DNA of 55,013 nt, taken from assembly GCA_947652375.1 (NCBI GenBank), contig CANTCS010000007.1:1-55013 (forward strand), written 5' to 3'. Made by a program: the position numbers and the translations under genes. Shown in pieces: positions 26,004 through 34,566 of the stretch. This DNA is from an uncultured Mollicutes bacterium (GTDB lineage: Bacteria; Bacillota_I; Bacilli_A; RF39; UBA660). The notes under the pieces are model-generated. The model was not told the DNA's origin. It saw nothing but the letters and a program-made list of their open reading frames with translations, and did no database searches. How positions within the stretch are numbered: the first letter of the stretch is position 1; each line of letters opens with the position of its first letter.

Positions 26004-26696
26004 TCAACACACATTAATAATAGATTTTAATCTTCTAATAACCTTTTTCTCTATTCGAGAAATATAAGATTGCGATATTCCAAGTTTTTCAGCAACCTCT
26101 TTTTGTGTATATTCCTCGTTTCCCATTAAACCATATCTTAAAATCATTATATCCCGATCTCTTGGTTTCAAGCTTAAAACCTCTTGAATCATTATTTCTT
26201 TATCACTTTTTTCTTCTATATTTCGAGTCACTATATCTTTATCAGTTCCAATAACATCTTCTAAATGCAACTCGTTGCCATCGCTATCCAGAGATAAAGC
26301 TTGATCTATACTAACTTCGCATTTAATTTTTTTATTTTTTCGTAAATACATTAAAATTTCATTATCAATACAACGTGAAGCATATGTTGCTAATTTTATA
26401 TTTTTTTTGCTACTAAACGTATTAATTCCTTTAATTAAACCAATACTTCCAATACTAACTAAATCTTCTAAGTCAACTCCTGTATTTTCATACTTTTTAG
26501 CAAGAAATACTACCAATCGAAGATTGTGTTCAATTAACTTTTCTCTTGCTTCAACATTACCTTCATCTTTTAAAGCAACGTAATATTCTTCATCTTCCTT
26601 ACTTAAAGGCTCTGGCAAAATATCAGTAGCACCAACATAAAAACAACTTCCAACTTTCCAAAATAATTTTTTTAAAAATTCAAAAAATTTTTTCAT
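26004..26696 (-). CDS. sigE: Sporulation sigma factor SigE
   Basis: A 230-residue sigma-70 family factor. The hydrophobic basic N-terminus followed by YVGATDILPEPLSKEDE is the pro-sequence and junction typical of pro-SigE. Region 2 includes HNLRLVVFLAKKYENTG and DLEDLVSIGSIGLIKGI, and region 4 includes EYTQKEVAEKLGISQSYISRIEKK. It directs mother-cell transcription after engulfment starts, once cleaved by SpoIIGA. Its start overlaps the spoIIGA stop by 4 bp, the conserved pairing. Sequence and context agree, so SigK is unlikely. Confidence 0.93.
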   Translation of the reverse strand: MKKFFEFLKKLFWKVGSCFYVGATDILPEPLSKEDEEYYVALKDEGNVEAREKLIEHNLRLVVFLAKKYENTGVDLEDLVSIGSIGLIKGINTFSSKKNIKLATYASRCIDNEILMYLRKNKKIKCEVSIDQALSLDSDGNELHLEDVIGTDKDIVTRNIEEKSDKEIMIQEVLSLKPRDRDIMILRYGLMGNEEYTQKEVAEKLGISQSYISRIEKKVIRRLKSIINVC

Positions 26697-27421
26697 AATT
26701 CCTCCTTAAATTTATTAGGTAAAATACAATTTAATCCATCTATTGCAAATTTATCTTTGGCTAATCCAATTAAACAATTATTAAATTCTTTTGATCCAAT
26801 TATGACTTTATCCGGTCGTACACATGAAATAATCCCCTCAGTATTTAAAGCTTTATATGGTACATATATTATATTATTAACATTTAATTTTAAATTCACT
26901 AAAATAATAGGTTCTTTTTTTATAGGCGAAACTAATCTATTTCCTGTATCTATAAATCCCTCTAAAGAATATTTTTTATTTTTAATGTAAATTGTAACTT
27001 CATATTTATTTGCATATGTATTTTTATAAGATAAGAATTCTTTTACTAACATAAATATAATTATCGGAAAAATAGTTATAAGAATTAAAAAATTAAAATA
27101 AAAACTAGAGTTTAAATCGAATAAATAAATAACACCACCCAAAATTATACTTATTAAATAAAAATAAAATAAATTATTAAAAAAATTATTTTTACCAAAA
27201 GAAACTAATATTATGAAAATACTTAAAATAAATTTAAAGATAAATAAATTCACACTATTAATATCTATAAATAAAACAATAGATGTCAAAGAAGCTATTA
27301 AACTTCCAAAAAATATTCTATAATTTTTATTATTAATTTTTAATAATTTTTTAGTACCATAAAGAATCATAAAATCTAATAAAAAATTTACAATAAAGAC
27401 AAATTCAAAATAGACTTTCAT
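26693..27421 (-). CDS. spoIIGA: Pro-SigE protease SpoIIGA
   Basis: A 242-residue protein, shorter than the roughly 300 of Bacillus. Residues 1-130 hold about five hydrophobic helices that anchor it in the septal membrane. The C-terminal part has the aspartic-protease motif EGFIDTGNRLVSP with Asp158 and the later DKVIIGSKE strand. It cleaves pro-SigE in the mother cell after a signal from the forespore. It is co-translated with sigE. GGTGAT precedes the ATG. Confidence 0.9.
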   Translation of the reverse strand: MKVYFEFVFIVNFLLDFMILYGTKKLLKINNKNYRIFFGSLIASLTSIVLFIDINSVNLFIFKFILSIFIILVSFGKNNFFNNLFYFYLISIILGGVIYLFDLNSSFYFNFLILITIFPIIIFMLVKEFLSYKNTYANKYEVTIYIKNKKYSLEGFIDTGNRLVSPIKKEPIILVNLKLNVNNIIYVPYKALNTEGIISCVRPDKVIIGSKEFNNCLIGLAKDKFAIDGLNCILPNKFKEEL

Positions 27422-27446
27422 ATTATCACCAATAATATTATATAAA

Positions 27447-27472
27447 TAAAAAAACGACTTATCTGTCGTTTT
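27447..27472 (-). terminator. Rho-independent terminator
   Basis: AAAACGAC and GTCGTTTT form an 8-bp stem with a 6-nt loop. On the minus strand a T run follows, ending the 106-residue gene ahead of spoIIGA. Confidence 0.75.
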
Positions 27473-27476
27473 ATAG

Positions 27477-27797
27477 TTAGATTTTCTTTTTGTTTATAAA
27501 TATTTTTGTAATGTATGTTAAAAATATTATCATTATGATCACAAAAGACCACTTTAATATAATATTTAGAACATTAATTGTACTAGTATATTTATCAATA
27601 ATATCAAAAATATTTTCAGGAAGATATTTTCCAATTAAAGCTGCAACATCAGGTAATCCAATATTATTTTTTATAAAAGTTAAAATCCTTAAAAATATTT
27701 CTATTATCGCCATGAAGAAAACAAATGATGAAAATCTTTTAAAAAACATAATAACTATCACAATTAAAATTATCAATACAATTAAATCAATATACAT
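27477..27797 (-). CDS. Small membrane protein, unknown function
   Basis: A 106-residue protein with hydrophobic segments at about 3-18, 24-42 and 78-98 and a charged C-terminal tail (KIFINKKKI). It has no family name I recognise. It lies between spoIVB and spoIIGA on the same strand, so a role in sporulation is possible by context only. GTGAGGTTTAT gives the ribosome binding site, and its own terminator separates it from spoIIGA. Confidence 0.6.
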   Translation of the reverse strand: MYIDLIVLIILIVIVIMFFKRFSSFVFFMAIIEIFLRILTFIKNNIGLPDVAALIGKYLPENIFDIIDKYTSTINVLNIILKWSFVIIMIIFLTYITKIFINKKKI

Positions 27798-27884
27798 ATA
27801 AACCTCACTACATTATAATTTTGAGTACAAAATATTACTCTTATATAAATTTATTGTATCACTTTTTTTCATATTATAATAGTA

Positions 27885-28859
27885 TTAATTTAATAATTTG
27901 TCACCTTCTTCTAACATTGTTGTAATAAAAATACCATAACCTTTATTAGTTTCATTAACAATAACATAATTTACAACACCTATTATTTTGTTATTTTGAA
28001 TAATTGGTGACCCACTCATACCTTGAATTACTCCTCCTGTAGCTTGAAGTAATTTTTCATCAGTTATTTCAAATAAAATATTTTTTACTGTATTTCCCTC
28101 ATCAATTGAAATTATATTAATTTGAAATGTTTCTACTTTATCTTTATCAATAACAGTCTTTATTTCAGCCGGACCTTTTTTCACCTCATCCTTATTCGCA
28201 ACCTCATAAGTTTTCGTAGTCGGCAAATCTTTTAGATATTTCCCGAAAATACCATTCTGCTCATTTTTGTTAATACTTCCAGTCGTTGCTTCTTTATCAT
28301 AATTAGCTTGTTTTTCACCAGCTACACCATTAGTACTTTTTTTAATAGATCTTACCTCAGCTTTATAAATTGATCCATCTTTAATATTAAATTTAGATAG
28401 AGTTGTACTTTCTAAAATCTCATGTCCTAACGAACCAAAAATTTTAGTTTCTGGATCTATATAAGATAATGTACCTATCCCATTAATTTGATCTTTAACA
28501 TACAAACCTGTTTTTATTAAATTATCTTCTTTCTCTAAAGTTAAACTTAATTCTATTTCTTTATTATCTCGTAAAACTGTAAATAAATAATCCTTTTCTT
28601 CACTAATTTCATTATTTAAAGAATTTATATTATTTATCTCTTTTCCATTAACCTTAGTAATAATATCTCCTAATTTAAAACCAGCATTTTTAGCAATTAA
28701 TTTATTTTTAACTTCATAATATCCTACAACATAGACTCCTTTTGAATGAACTTCAATACCTATAGTATCTCCACCTACAATAACCTTATTAGAATAAGCA
28801 AAAATATTTAAAGGTAAAAGGATTGATAATATGAATAATATAATTATTTTTTTCTTCAT
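27885..28859 (-). CDS. spoIVB: SpoIVB peptidase (S55)
   Basis: A 324-residue protein: an N-terminal signal/anchor (3-20), a PDZ domain (about 35-115; GFKLGDIITKVNGKEI) and an S55 serine protease domain with SLGHEIL holding the catalytic His and GMSGSPIIQ with Ser284. SpoIVB is secreted from the forespore into the intermembrane space, where it cleaves SpoIVFA to trigger pro-SigK processing. It is shorter than the 425-residue Bacillus protein, mostly in the linker. TGAGGTG precedes the ATG. Confidence 0.9.
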   Translation of the reverse strand: MKKKIIILFILSILLPLNIFAYSNKVIVGGDTIGIEVHSKGVYVVGYYEVKNKLIAKNAGFKLGDIITKVNGKEINNINSLNNEISEEKDYLFTVLRDNKEIELSLTLEKEDNLIKTGLYVKDQINGIGTLSYIDPETKIFGSLGHEILESTTLSKFNIKDGSIYKAEVRSIKKSTNGVAGEKQANYDKEATTGSINKNEQNGIFGKYLKDLPTTKTYEVANKDEVKKGPAEIKTVIDKDKVETFQINIISIDEGNTVKNILFEITDEKLLQATGGVIQGMSGSPIIQNNKIIGVVNYVIVNETNKGYGIFITTMLEEGDKLLN

Positions 28860-28962
28860 TTTTCACACCTCATTTATATTTTCGACAATATTTAACAAAA
28901 TATACACATAAAATTTTTGACTTTAGATTAAAAAAAGGATATATTTATTAAGAGGTGAATGT

Positions 28963-29598
28963 ATGGATATTCTTAAATCAAACGAAGTAAATATGGAAAA
29001 TAGTGATAAAACAATTGTTAAATTAATTGAAGAAATGCGAAAAAAGTCTTTATTAAAAGAAGACGGGAAATTAAAAACAAGAATTACTTCAATTAAAAAA
29101 AGCACATATTATAGATATTTATCTAAAATAGTAGGAATTTGTGCTTTATCTGCTACACTTTATGCTAGTGGTGCATTAGCTAGTCATAATCTTGAAAAAA
29201 TTCAAGATGATATATCAATTTATCATCTATCTGAAAAATTCTATGAAACTATTATTAATCCAGAAATCTCTATTACATCTAATAAAGAGGGATATTATTA
29301 TGATTATTTATCTTTAGCTGATAAAATAGAAAAATTTACTGATATCGATGAAGCTGTATATTTTTTAAATTTCTACTTAGGCGACACACAAACTGATAAA
29401 GTTCTTGAATATACAGAATACAAAAACTTTTCTCATTTTTTAAAATTACAAAATTACGAATCAAAAAAAGAATTTCAAAATAATACAGTTAATAAAATAA
29501 TAGCTCATGATACAATCGCTGATAAAGAAGAAGAACTATATAGAATTCAAAATGAAGTAGATGAAAATATTGATAAAAGTAAAGGAGGAAAAAGATGA
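28963..29598 (+). CDS. Single-pass membrane protein, unknown function
   Basis: A 211-residue protein with a charged N-terminus (1-50), one hydrophobic helix (about 56-72; IVGICALSATLYASGALAS) and a mostly acidic helical domain after it. No motif names its function. Its ATG follows AAGAGGTG, and its end overlaps the next gene by 4 bp. It is divergent from spoIVB across a 103-bp gap. Confidence 0.6.
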   Translation: MDILKSNEVNMENSDKTIVKLIEEMRKKSLLKEDGKLKTRITSIKKSTYYRYLSKIVGICALSATLYASGALASHNLEKIQDDISIYHLSEKFYETIINPEISITSNKEGYYYDYLSLADKIEKFTDIDEAVYFLNFYLGDTQTDKVLEYTEYKNFSHFLKLQNYESKKEFQNNTVNKIIAHDTIADKEEELYRIQNEVDENIDKSKGGKR

Positions 29599-29819
29599 CT
29601 AAAGAATTAGAAACTGTTGAGATAAAAGATAAAGAATATTTATTATTAAGAAAAATTGAACATGATAATTTCTTTTATTTATATTTAGCAAGTGAAGAAA
29701 ATTCTAATGATTTCATTATAAAAAAGATAAAAAAAGAAGAAACCAATAAGCTCTTACCTCTTGATAACGAAATAGAATTTCAACTTGCTTGTACATTAAT
29801 GTTACAAAATAATAATTAA
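29595..29819 (+). CDS. DUF1292-like small protein
   Basis: A 74-residue acidic protein: VEIKDKEYLLLRKIEHDNFFYLYLASEENSNDFIIKKI, then a short helical end. The strand order and EENSNDFIIKKI phrase resemble the DUF1292 family of small Bacillota proteins. It overlaps the preceding membrane-protein gene by 4 bp (ATGA). Its own terminator has been hit by an insertion sequence. Confidence 0.6.
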   Translation: MTKELETVEIKDKEYLLLRKIEHDNFFYLYLASEENSNDFIIKKIKKEETNKLLPLDNEIEFQLACTLMLQNNN

Positions 29820-29826
29820 ATATGAA

Positions 29827-29846
29827 ACATTTCTTTTAAAAGAAAT
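29827..29846. repeat. Left 20-bp target-site duplication
   Basis: ACATTTCTTTTAAAAGAAAT, whose last 18 bases are a perfect palindrome, abuts the left inverted repeat of the insertion sequence and recurs identically at 31045-31064. Confidence 0.8.
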
Positions 29847-29915
29847 TTCAGGCTGTTGACAAAGTAAATTGTTAATAGTCTTTTTATTTTTGAAAATATG
29901 TATTATAATTAAATT

Positions 29916-29967
29916 GTAAGAACGACCTTATATTACCAAAATTGGTCATTGAGTTCTTACTTTTTTT
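29916..29967 (+). terminator. Terminator-like hairpin at left end of the IS
   Basis: GTAAGAAC (29916-29923) pairs with GTTCTTAC (29953-29960), with GACC/GGTC giving further pairing inside, and seven T follow. It lies ahead of the transposase frame and would stop transcription entering from the host. Confidence 0.65.
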
Positions 29968-30016
29968 GTGACAAAATGATATAATTATGTTAGGTAATAT
30001 AAGGAGATAAAGTAAA

Positions 30017-31018
30017 ATGGCAATGACAAAACAAGAATATAAAAATGATTGTATAATATTAAGTACATTAGAAGAATTTAGTGCCTAAGGAACATTTGGT
30101 AAGGATTTATATAGTATAGGAGGAAGACCAAGTATTCCGCCAGTTGTGCTTTTTAAATTGATATTTATAAATATTATATTTGGAATAAATTCAATGAGAA
30201 TACCAAATTATTCAACATGGAGTCAAAACTATATCAGAAGATATAAAGATAGTGAAGTATTTAACCAAATATTTGATACTATTTTGAATCAAGCAATAGA
30301 ATATAAATTTGTAGATATGAGGAAATATACATGATAGTGTGGATTTTTTTGAAGCATATTATATTTTAAATAATAAGTTTAAAGATAAAATAAAGAATGT
30401 TTGTTTAGATGCAGATATGTAAATCCAGCAATATGTAGAGAAATAATACTAGCAGGTCAAACACCACTAATGCCATATAAAAGACCGATGACAGGTAAAG
30501 GATTATTTAAAAAATATGAATATGCTTATGTTGAATATTACGATTGCTATATATGTCCAAACAATGAAATATTATCCTATAGTACAACAGATAAAAATGG
30601 ATATAAACAATATAAATCAGATACAAAGAAATGTAAAAATTGCCCATTAAGGGAACAATGTACTAAAAGCAAAAACTGTCAAAAAATAATAATACATCAT
30701 ATATGGGAAGAATATAAGGAACAAGCCAATAAAAATAGATATACACAGCTTTAGATAGATAATTACCCTTTGAGAAAAGAGACAATAGAAAGAACATTTG
30801 GTGATTGTAAAGAACAACATGGCTTACGATTTACTAGAGTTCGTGGTTTACTAAAAAACGAACAAAATATCACGATGATTTTTGCTTGTCATAATTTAAA
30901 GAAAATGGCAAATTGGAGATGGAAATCATTTCCCAATATAGCCCCTAAATCACTCATTTTTACCAAAATTATTGATTTTATAAAAATAAGTATTAAAAAA
31001 GTAGTATATTCATTTTGA
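30017..31018 (+). pseudogene. IS1182-family transposase remnant
   Basis: The frame starts MAMTKQEYKNDCII after AAGGAG, hits TAA at 30086-30088, and continues in frame as GGRPSIPPVVLFKLIFINII to a stop after residue FVDMRKYT. A second frame follows (30401-30753: KRPMTGKGLFKKYEY, YICPNNEILSYSTTDKNGY, CKNCPLREQC), and then a third (RKETIERTFGDCKEQHG, FACHNLKKMANW). These are conserved IS1182 transposase blocks in the right order. Short intervening regions are missing, including part of the DDE core, so the enzyme is inactive. Confidence 0.85.
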
Positions 31019-31044
31019 ATATACCACTTTGTCAACAGTCTGAA

Positions 31045-31073
31045 ACATTTCTTTTAAAAGAAATGTTTTTAAA
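31045..31073 (+). terminator. Right target duplication and regenerated terminator
   Basis: The right 20-bp duplication (31045-31064) plus the last AA of the IS forms, with GTTT after it, the palindrome AAACATTTC...GAAATGTTT (31043-31068), followed by TT. This is the original terminator of the upstream gene, restored on the far side of the element. Confidence 0.65.
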
Positions 31074-31383
31074 TTTAAGTAAATTTAAATATAATCCAAA
31101 ATAATTCAAAAAATGTAAACATAAATCTTGAATTTTATATAAACTCTTTGTTCTAGTCTATGTATGAAAGTTTTTAAAATTACTACTATTTTTACTATTA
31201 AAATAGAAAGTACAAGAAATTATAATATCTAAACATCTTTCAAAATTAAAAATAATCTAAATTAAAACAATTAAATAAAAGATTATTATAAAGTAGTTAA
31301 GAATTTATAAAAAGGTAATCAAAAAAATTCTATGAAAGATTTTAAATTCTTTATAGACAGTTTATTCAATGCAATAAAAAGCA
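31074..31383. other. Intergenic, nothing recognised
   Basis: About 310 bp of A+T-rich sequence between the insertion sequence and the yigZ stop. I see no gene, RNA or clear regulatory element. Confidence 0.5.
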
Positions 31384-31956
31384 TTATTTCTTATTTATAT
31401 ATATTTCCTCCAAAATTTGATAATTATAGTTAAATATTTGATTTAGAAATTCCTCAGGTACTTCAACAAAATAAAATATAGTTTTCTCAAATACTTTATT
31501 AATAATATTATAATCTTTTAAAAGATAATTCATTTGTTTTTCTATATTATAAGCAAATTCAATACAAATTCTATAACCTTTTTCCAATTCCAAAAAATTA
31601 GCTTCCTTTAAAGCTTCAGTTACTGATTTAGTATAGGCTCTAATTAAACCACCTGCTCCTAATTTAATTCCACCAAAATATCTTACAACAATACATAAAA
31701 TATTATTTAAATTCTCTTTCTCTAAAACATTTAACATTGGTAATCCAGCAGTTCCTGTTGGCTCGTTATCATCTGATGAATGTTTTACTTCATTATAAAT
31801 ATATGCGTAACAATAGTGTGTTGCTTTAGGATATGTTTTTTTTATTTTCTCTAAAATATCTTTTATATTTAGAGAATCAATCTTAATAAGTAGTGTAATA
31901 AATTTAGAATTTTTGATAATTAACTCACTTTTTATATTATCTTTTATTGCTTTCAT
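31384..31956 (-). CDS. YigZ/IMPACT family protein
   Basis: A 190-residue protein. The N-terminal IMPACT domain has SKFITLLIKIDS, ATHYCYAYIYN, SDDNEPTGTAGLPML and VVRYFGGIKLGAGGLIRAY, which together define the UPF0029/YigZ family. A short C-terminal ferredoxin-like domain follows (DUF1949). The bacterial role is not settled; the eukaryotic relative inhibits GCN2 activation. AGGTGAT precedes the ATG. Confidence 0.9.
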   Translation of the reverse strand: MKAIKDNIKSELIIKNSKFITLLIKIDSLNIKDILEKIKKTYPKATHYCYAYIYNEVKHSSDDNEPTGTAGLPMLNVLEKENLNNILCIVVRYFGGIKLGAGGLIRAYTKSVTEALKEANFLELEKGYRICIEFAYNIEKQMNYLLKDYNIINKVFEKTIFYFVEVPEEFLNQIFNYNYQILEEIYINKK

Positions 31957-32032
31957 TTAATCACCTAAAATAATTATATCTTAAAAATTATTTAAATAAA
32001 ATAAATATATACTTTTATCATTCCTTTTTTAA

Positions 32033-32041
32033 TGATATAAT
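32033..32041 (+). promoter_or_regulatory. Extended -10 promoter
   Basis: TGA-TATAAT lies 19 bp upstream of the AI-2E family gene, in the divergent gap with yigZ. Confidence 0.6.
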
Positions 32042-32060
32042 ATAACAAGGAGGCTATAAA

Positions 32061-33245
32061 ATGTTTAGAAAAGTTAAAGATAAAGAAATTGATATTACAA
32101 GTTTAAATAGTATATTAAAAACTGGAAGAAGATTAATTAATATTGGTTTTTTCATGGCAATAGTTTGTATAATTCTACTAGGAACTTATCTTTTAAAAGA
32201 ATGGAAAATTTTAAAGTTTGCAGGAGAATTACTTATTATTATCTCACCAATATTTATCGGTTTTCTAGTAGCATGGTTATTTGAACCATTAGTATCAAAA
32301 CTGGAAGAAAAAAAGATTCCTAGAATTTTAGGATGTATTTTAGTTTATTTAATAATAATAGGGACTTTACTATTAATTTGTTATTTATTTATCCCTTCTT
32401 TAATTAGTCAAATTAAAGATTTCGTTGCATCGGCTCCAAATATATTTGAAGATTTATCACAATTTGCAACAAAATTGATAAAAAAATTTGACACTGGAAA
32501 TTTAATAAATATACGAGCTCTAAAACAAGAAGTAGCAGAAGCAATTACTAATTTCGGTACTAGTATAGGTTCAGATTTGCCTAGACATATTTTTCAAATT
32601 GGTAAATCTATAGTTAGTGGAGGATTTAATTTTGTATTAGGTTTAATGATCGGTTTTTATTTACTTTATGATTTTAGTAAAGTTAACGAAAATATAAAAA
32701 ATTTTATTCCTTATAGTTGGAAAGATAATTACGAAGAGTTAGTTCATCGCATTAACACATCTTTAAGAAGCTATGTACAAGGTGTTCTATTAGTTATGTT
32801 TTTAGTTTTTATTACTCAAAGTATTGGATTAACTTTAGCTGGAATCGAAGCACCAATATTATTCGCTTTATTCTGTGCAGTAACTGATATCATTCCTTAT
32901 TTTGGACCATATATAGGAGGAGTTCCAGCAGTTATAGTCGGATTTACTATTTCTCCAATAACAGGCATCTGTGTCTTAATCTCTATTTTAGTAGTTCAAC
33001 TTTTAGAAAATAATTTCTATCAACCATTAATTATGGGACATACAATGAAACTTCATCCAGTAACAATTATGATTGGACTATTGATTTTTCAACATTTCTT
33101 TGGTATATTAGGTATGGTTGTTGCTACTCCAGTTATTGCCTGCATAAAAATATTAGTCACTTTTATAAATGAGAAATTAGACCTTACAAATAAAATATCT
33201 AAAGAAGAAGATATAAATGTCAAAAAAATAATTAAATCTGAATAA
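32061..33245 (+). CDS. AI-2E family membrane transporter
   Basis: A 394-residue protein with about eight hydrophobic helices (near 33-50, 58-80, 98-120, 190-212, 242-262, 265-285, 295-318, 338-365). GFYLLYDF, FCAVTDIIPYFGPYIGGVPA and GHTMKLHPVTIMIGLLIFQHFFGILGMVVATPV are the conserved AI-2E (PF01594) segments, and the whole is closest to YtvI/YdiK-like members. Members move varied small solutes or ions, so autoinducer export cannot be inferred. AAGGAGG gives the ribosome binding site. It is followed by an RNA leader that belongs to the next operon. Confidence 0.88.
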   Translation: MFRKVKDKEIDITSLNSILKTGRRLINIGFFMAIVCIILLGTYLLKEWKILKFAGELLIIISPIFIGFLVAWLFEPLVSKLEEKKIPRILGCILVYLIIIGTLLLICYLFIPSLISQIKDFVASAPNIFEDLSQFATKLIKKFDTGNLINIRALKQEVAEAITNFGTSIGSDLPRHIFQIGKSIVSGGFNFVLGLMIGFYLLYDFSKVNENIKNFIPYSWKDNYEELVHRINTSLRSYVQGVLLVMFLVFITQSIGLTLAGIEAPILFALFCAVTDIIPYFGPYIGGVPAVIVGFTISPITGICVLISILVVQLLENNFYQPLIMGHTMKLHPVTIMIGLLIFQHFFGILGMVVATPVIACIKILVTFINEKLDLTNKISKEEDINVKKIIKSE

Positions 33246-33289
33246 AAATAAAACGGAGATTAAAGATAAGTAAATTAAGTAATTATTGT

Positions 33290-33430
33290 AAAGAGAATTA
33301 ATAGATTGGTGAAATATTAATAGTAATCTTAATTGAAGCTACTTTATGAGTTTTATCGGCAAAGTCGTTAAAAAAATTAAGGCCAAGGTAGGATGGTACC
33401 GGACAAATGTCCTCCTAACTAGGTCTTTTA
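33290..33430 (+). promoter_or_regulatory. Alanine T-box riboswitch leader
   Basis: The T-box AGGATGGTACCGGA (33390-33403) contains TGGT, which can pair with the ACCA end of uncharged tRNA-Ala. Stem I begins near AGAGAATTAATAGATTGGTG, and the specifier region reads TTGAAGCTACTT with the Ala codon GCT at 33338-33340. The segment TCCTCC...CCTAACTAGGTCTTTT downstream would form the terminator alternative. When tRNA-Ala is uncharged the antiterminator forms and the kinase-kinase-alaS-holA operon is read. Confidence 0.85.
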
Positions 33431-33451
33431 TTTGTATAAAGGAGTTTTAAT

Positions 33452-34006
33452 ATGAAAATATTTGTTATTGGTGGAAAAGCTAAAAGCGGGAAAAATACAT
33501 TAGGAGAATTTCTAAAAGAAAAGTTAAAAGACTATGGATATAAACCTTGTGTAATGCATATAACAGAACCATTATATAGTTATGCAAAAAACTATTTTGA
33601 ATGGGATGGAAATTATGAAAACAAACCCCGAGAATTTTTGCAAAAAATGGGAATTGAAATTATAAGAGATAAAATGGGAAAGAAAGATTTTCTTTTAAAT
33701 AGATTATATGAAGATATTGAGATTTTAGAGAGTTTTTTTGATATTTTTATAATAACAGATGCAAGATTAAAAGACGAATTCGAAAATATTAAAAAAAAGT
33801 ATAAAAATGTAATAACTATAAAATTAGAAAGAGAAAATTATAATAATAAATTAAGTAATGAAGAAGCTAAGCATATAACTGAAACAGAAATTGATGAATA
33901 TAAAGATTTTAACTATATAATTAAAAATAAAAGTTTGCATGATTTAAAAAATTCGGTTTTAGAAATAGTTCATAATGAGGAGTGTTTAAAAGATGAAGAG
34001 GAATAA
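33452..34006 (+). CDS. Deoxynucleotide monophosphate kinase-like P-loop protein
   Basis: A 184-residue P-loop kinase: Walker A GGKAKSGKNTLGEFL (about 7-21), then HITEPLYSYAKNYFEWDG, KPREFLQKMGIEIIRDKMG and a DARLKDEFENI lid-side segment. The pattern resembles phage-type dNMP kinases and related nucleotide kinases. The exact substrate is not clear. It is the first gene after the alanine T-box, with AAGGAG upstream, and overlaps the next gene by 14 bp, so its level should follow tRNA-Ala charging. Confidence 0.7.
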   Translation: MKIFVIGGKAKSGKNTLGEFLKEKLKDYGYKPCVMHITEPLYSYAKNYFEWDGNYENKPREFLQKMGIEIIRDKMGKKDFLLNRLYEDIEILESFFDIFIITDARLKDEFENIKKKYKNVITIKLERENYNNKLSNEEAKHITETEIDEYKDFNYIIKNKSLHDLKNSVLEIVHNEECLKDEEE

Positions 34007-34562
34007 GTTAATAGCTGTTGTTGGAATGGCAGGTAGTGGTAAAAGTATTGCTACTGATTATTTAGAAGGTAAAGGTTTTGTAAAATTATATTTTGGTGGT
34101 ATTACATATAAATTAATGGAAGAAGCTGGTGTTAAAAGGACTGAGGATGGTAAGAGTGAAAAAGAGTTTCGTGAAAATTTAAGGAAAGAACATGGAGCTG
34201 CCTGTTATGCAAAATTTTTAGAACCAGAAATAGAAAAAGCTTTAAAAGAAAAAGATGTAGTTTTAGATGGGTTATATTCTTGGGATGAGTATAATTATTT
34301 AATAGAAAAATTTCCTAATCTACAACTAGTATGTATTTTAGCAGATAAAAAATTAAGATATCAAAGAGTTAATGTAAGGAAAGAAAGGTCTTTTACTAAA
34401 GATGCAATTATTTATAGAGATATTAATGAAATTGAAAATTTGGCAAAAGGTGGTCCTATTGCTTATGCTGATTATTATCTTTTAAATAATGAGGATTTAG
34501 ATAAATATATAGTAAGATTAGAAGAAATTATTAAAGATATAGAAAGATATGAAGGAGAGTAG
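33993..34562 (+). CDS. P-loop kinase, UPF0200/dephospho-CoA kinase-like
   Basis: A 189-residue protein with Walker A VVGMAGSGKSIATDYL (about 9-24), then KLYFGGITYKLMEEAGV, RKEHGAACYAKFL, the Walker-B-like strand DVVLDGLYSWDEYN and RYQRVNVRKE. The FGGIT...RKEHG layout is that of UPF0200-type nucleotide kinases, more than true CoaE, which has GLTGGIGSGKS. The substrate is probably a small nucleotide. It sits between the first kinase and alaS, overlapping each by a few bases. Confidence 0.7.
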   Translation: MKRNKLIAVVGMAGSGKSIATDYLEGKGFVKLYFGGITYKLMEEAGVKRTEDGKSEKEFRENLRKEHGAACYAKFLEPEIEKALKEKDVVLDGLYSWDEYNYLIEKFPNLQLVCILADKKLRYQRVNVRKERSFTKDAIIYRDINEIENLAKGGPIAYADYYLLNNEDLDKYIVRLEEIIKDIERYEGE

Positions 34563-34566
34563 TAAA

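Larger units (their letters stand above)
29847..31044 (+). mobile_element. Decayed IS1182-type insertion sequence
   Basis: A 1198-bp element with terminal inverted repeats TTCAG(G/A)CTGTTGACAAAGT at 29847-29865 and, inverted, at 31026-31044. It is flanked by a 20-bp palindromic direct repeat. The internal reading frame matches IS1182-family DDE transposases but is broken by stops, frameshifts and internal deletions; intact family members are about 1.5-1.9 kb. It can move only if helped in trans. It landed in the terminator of the DUF1292-like gene. Confidence 0.85.
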
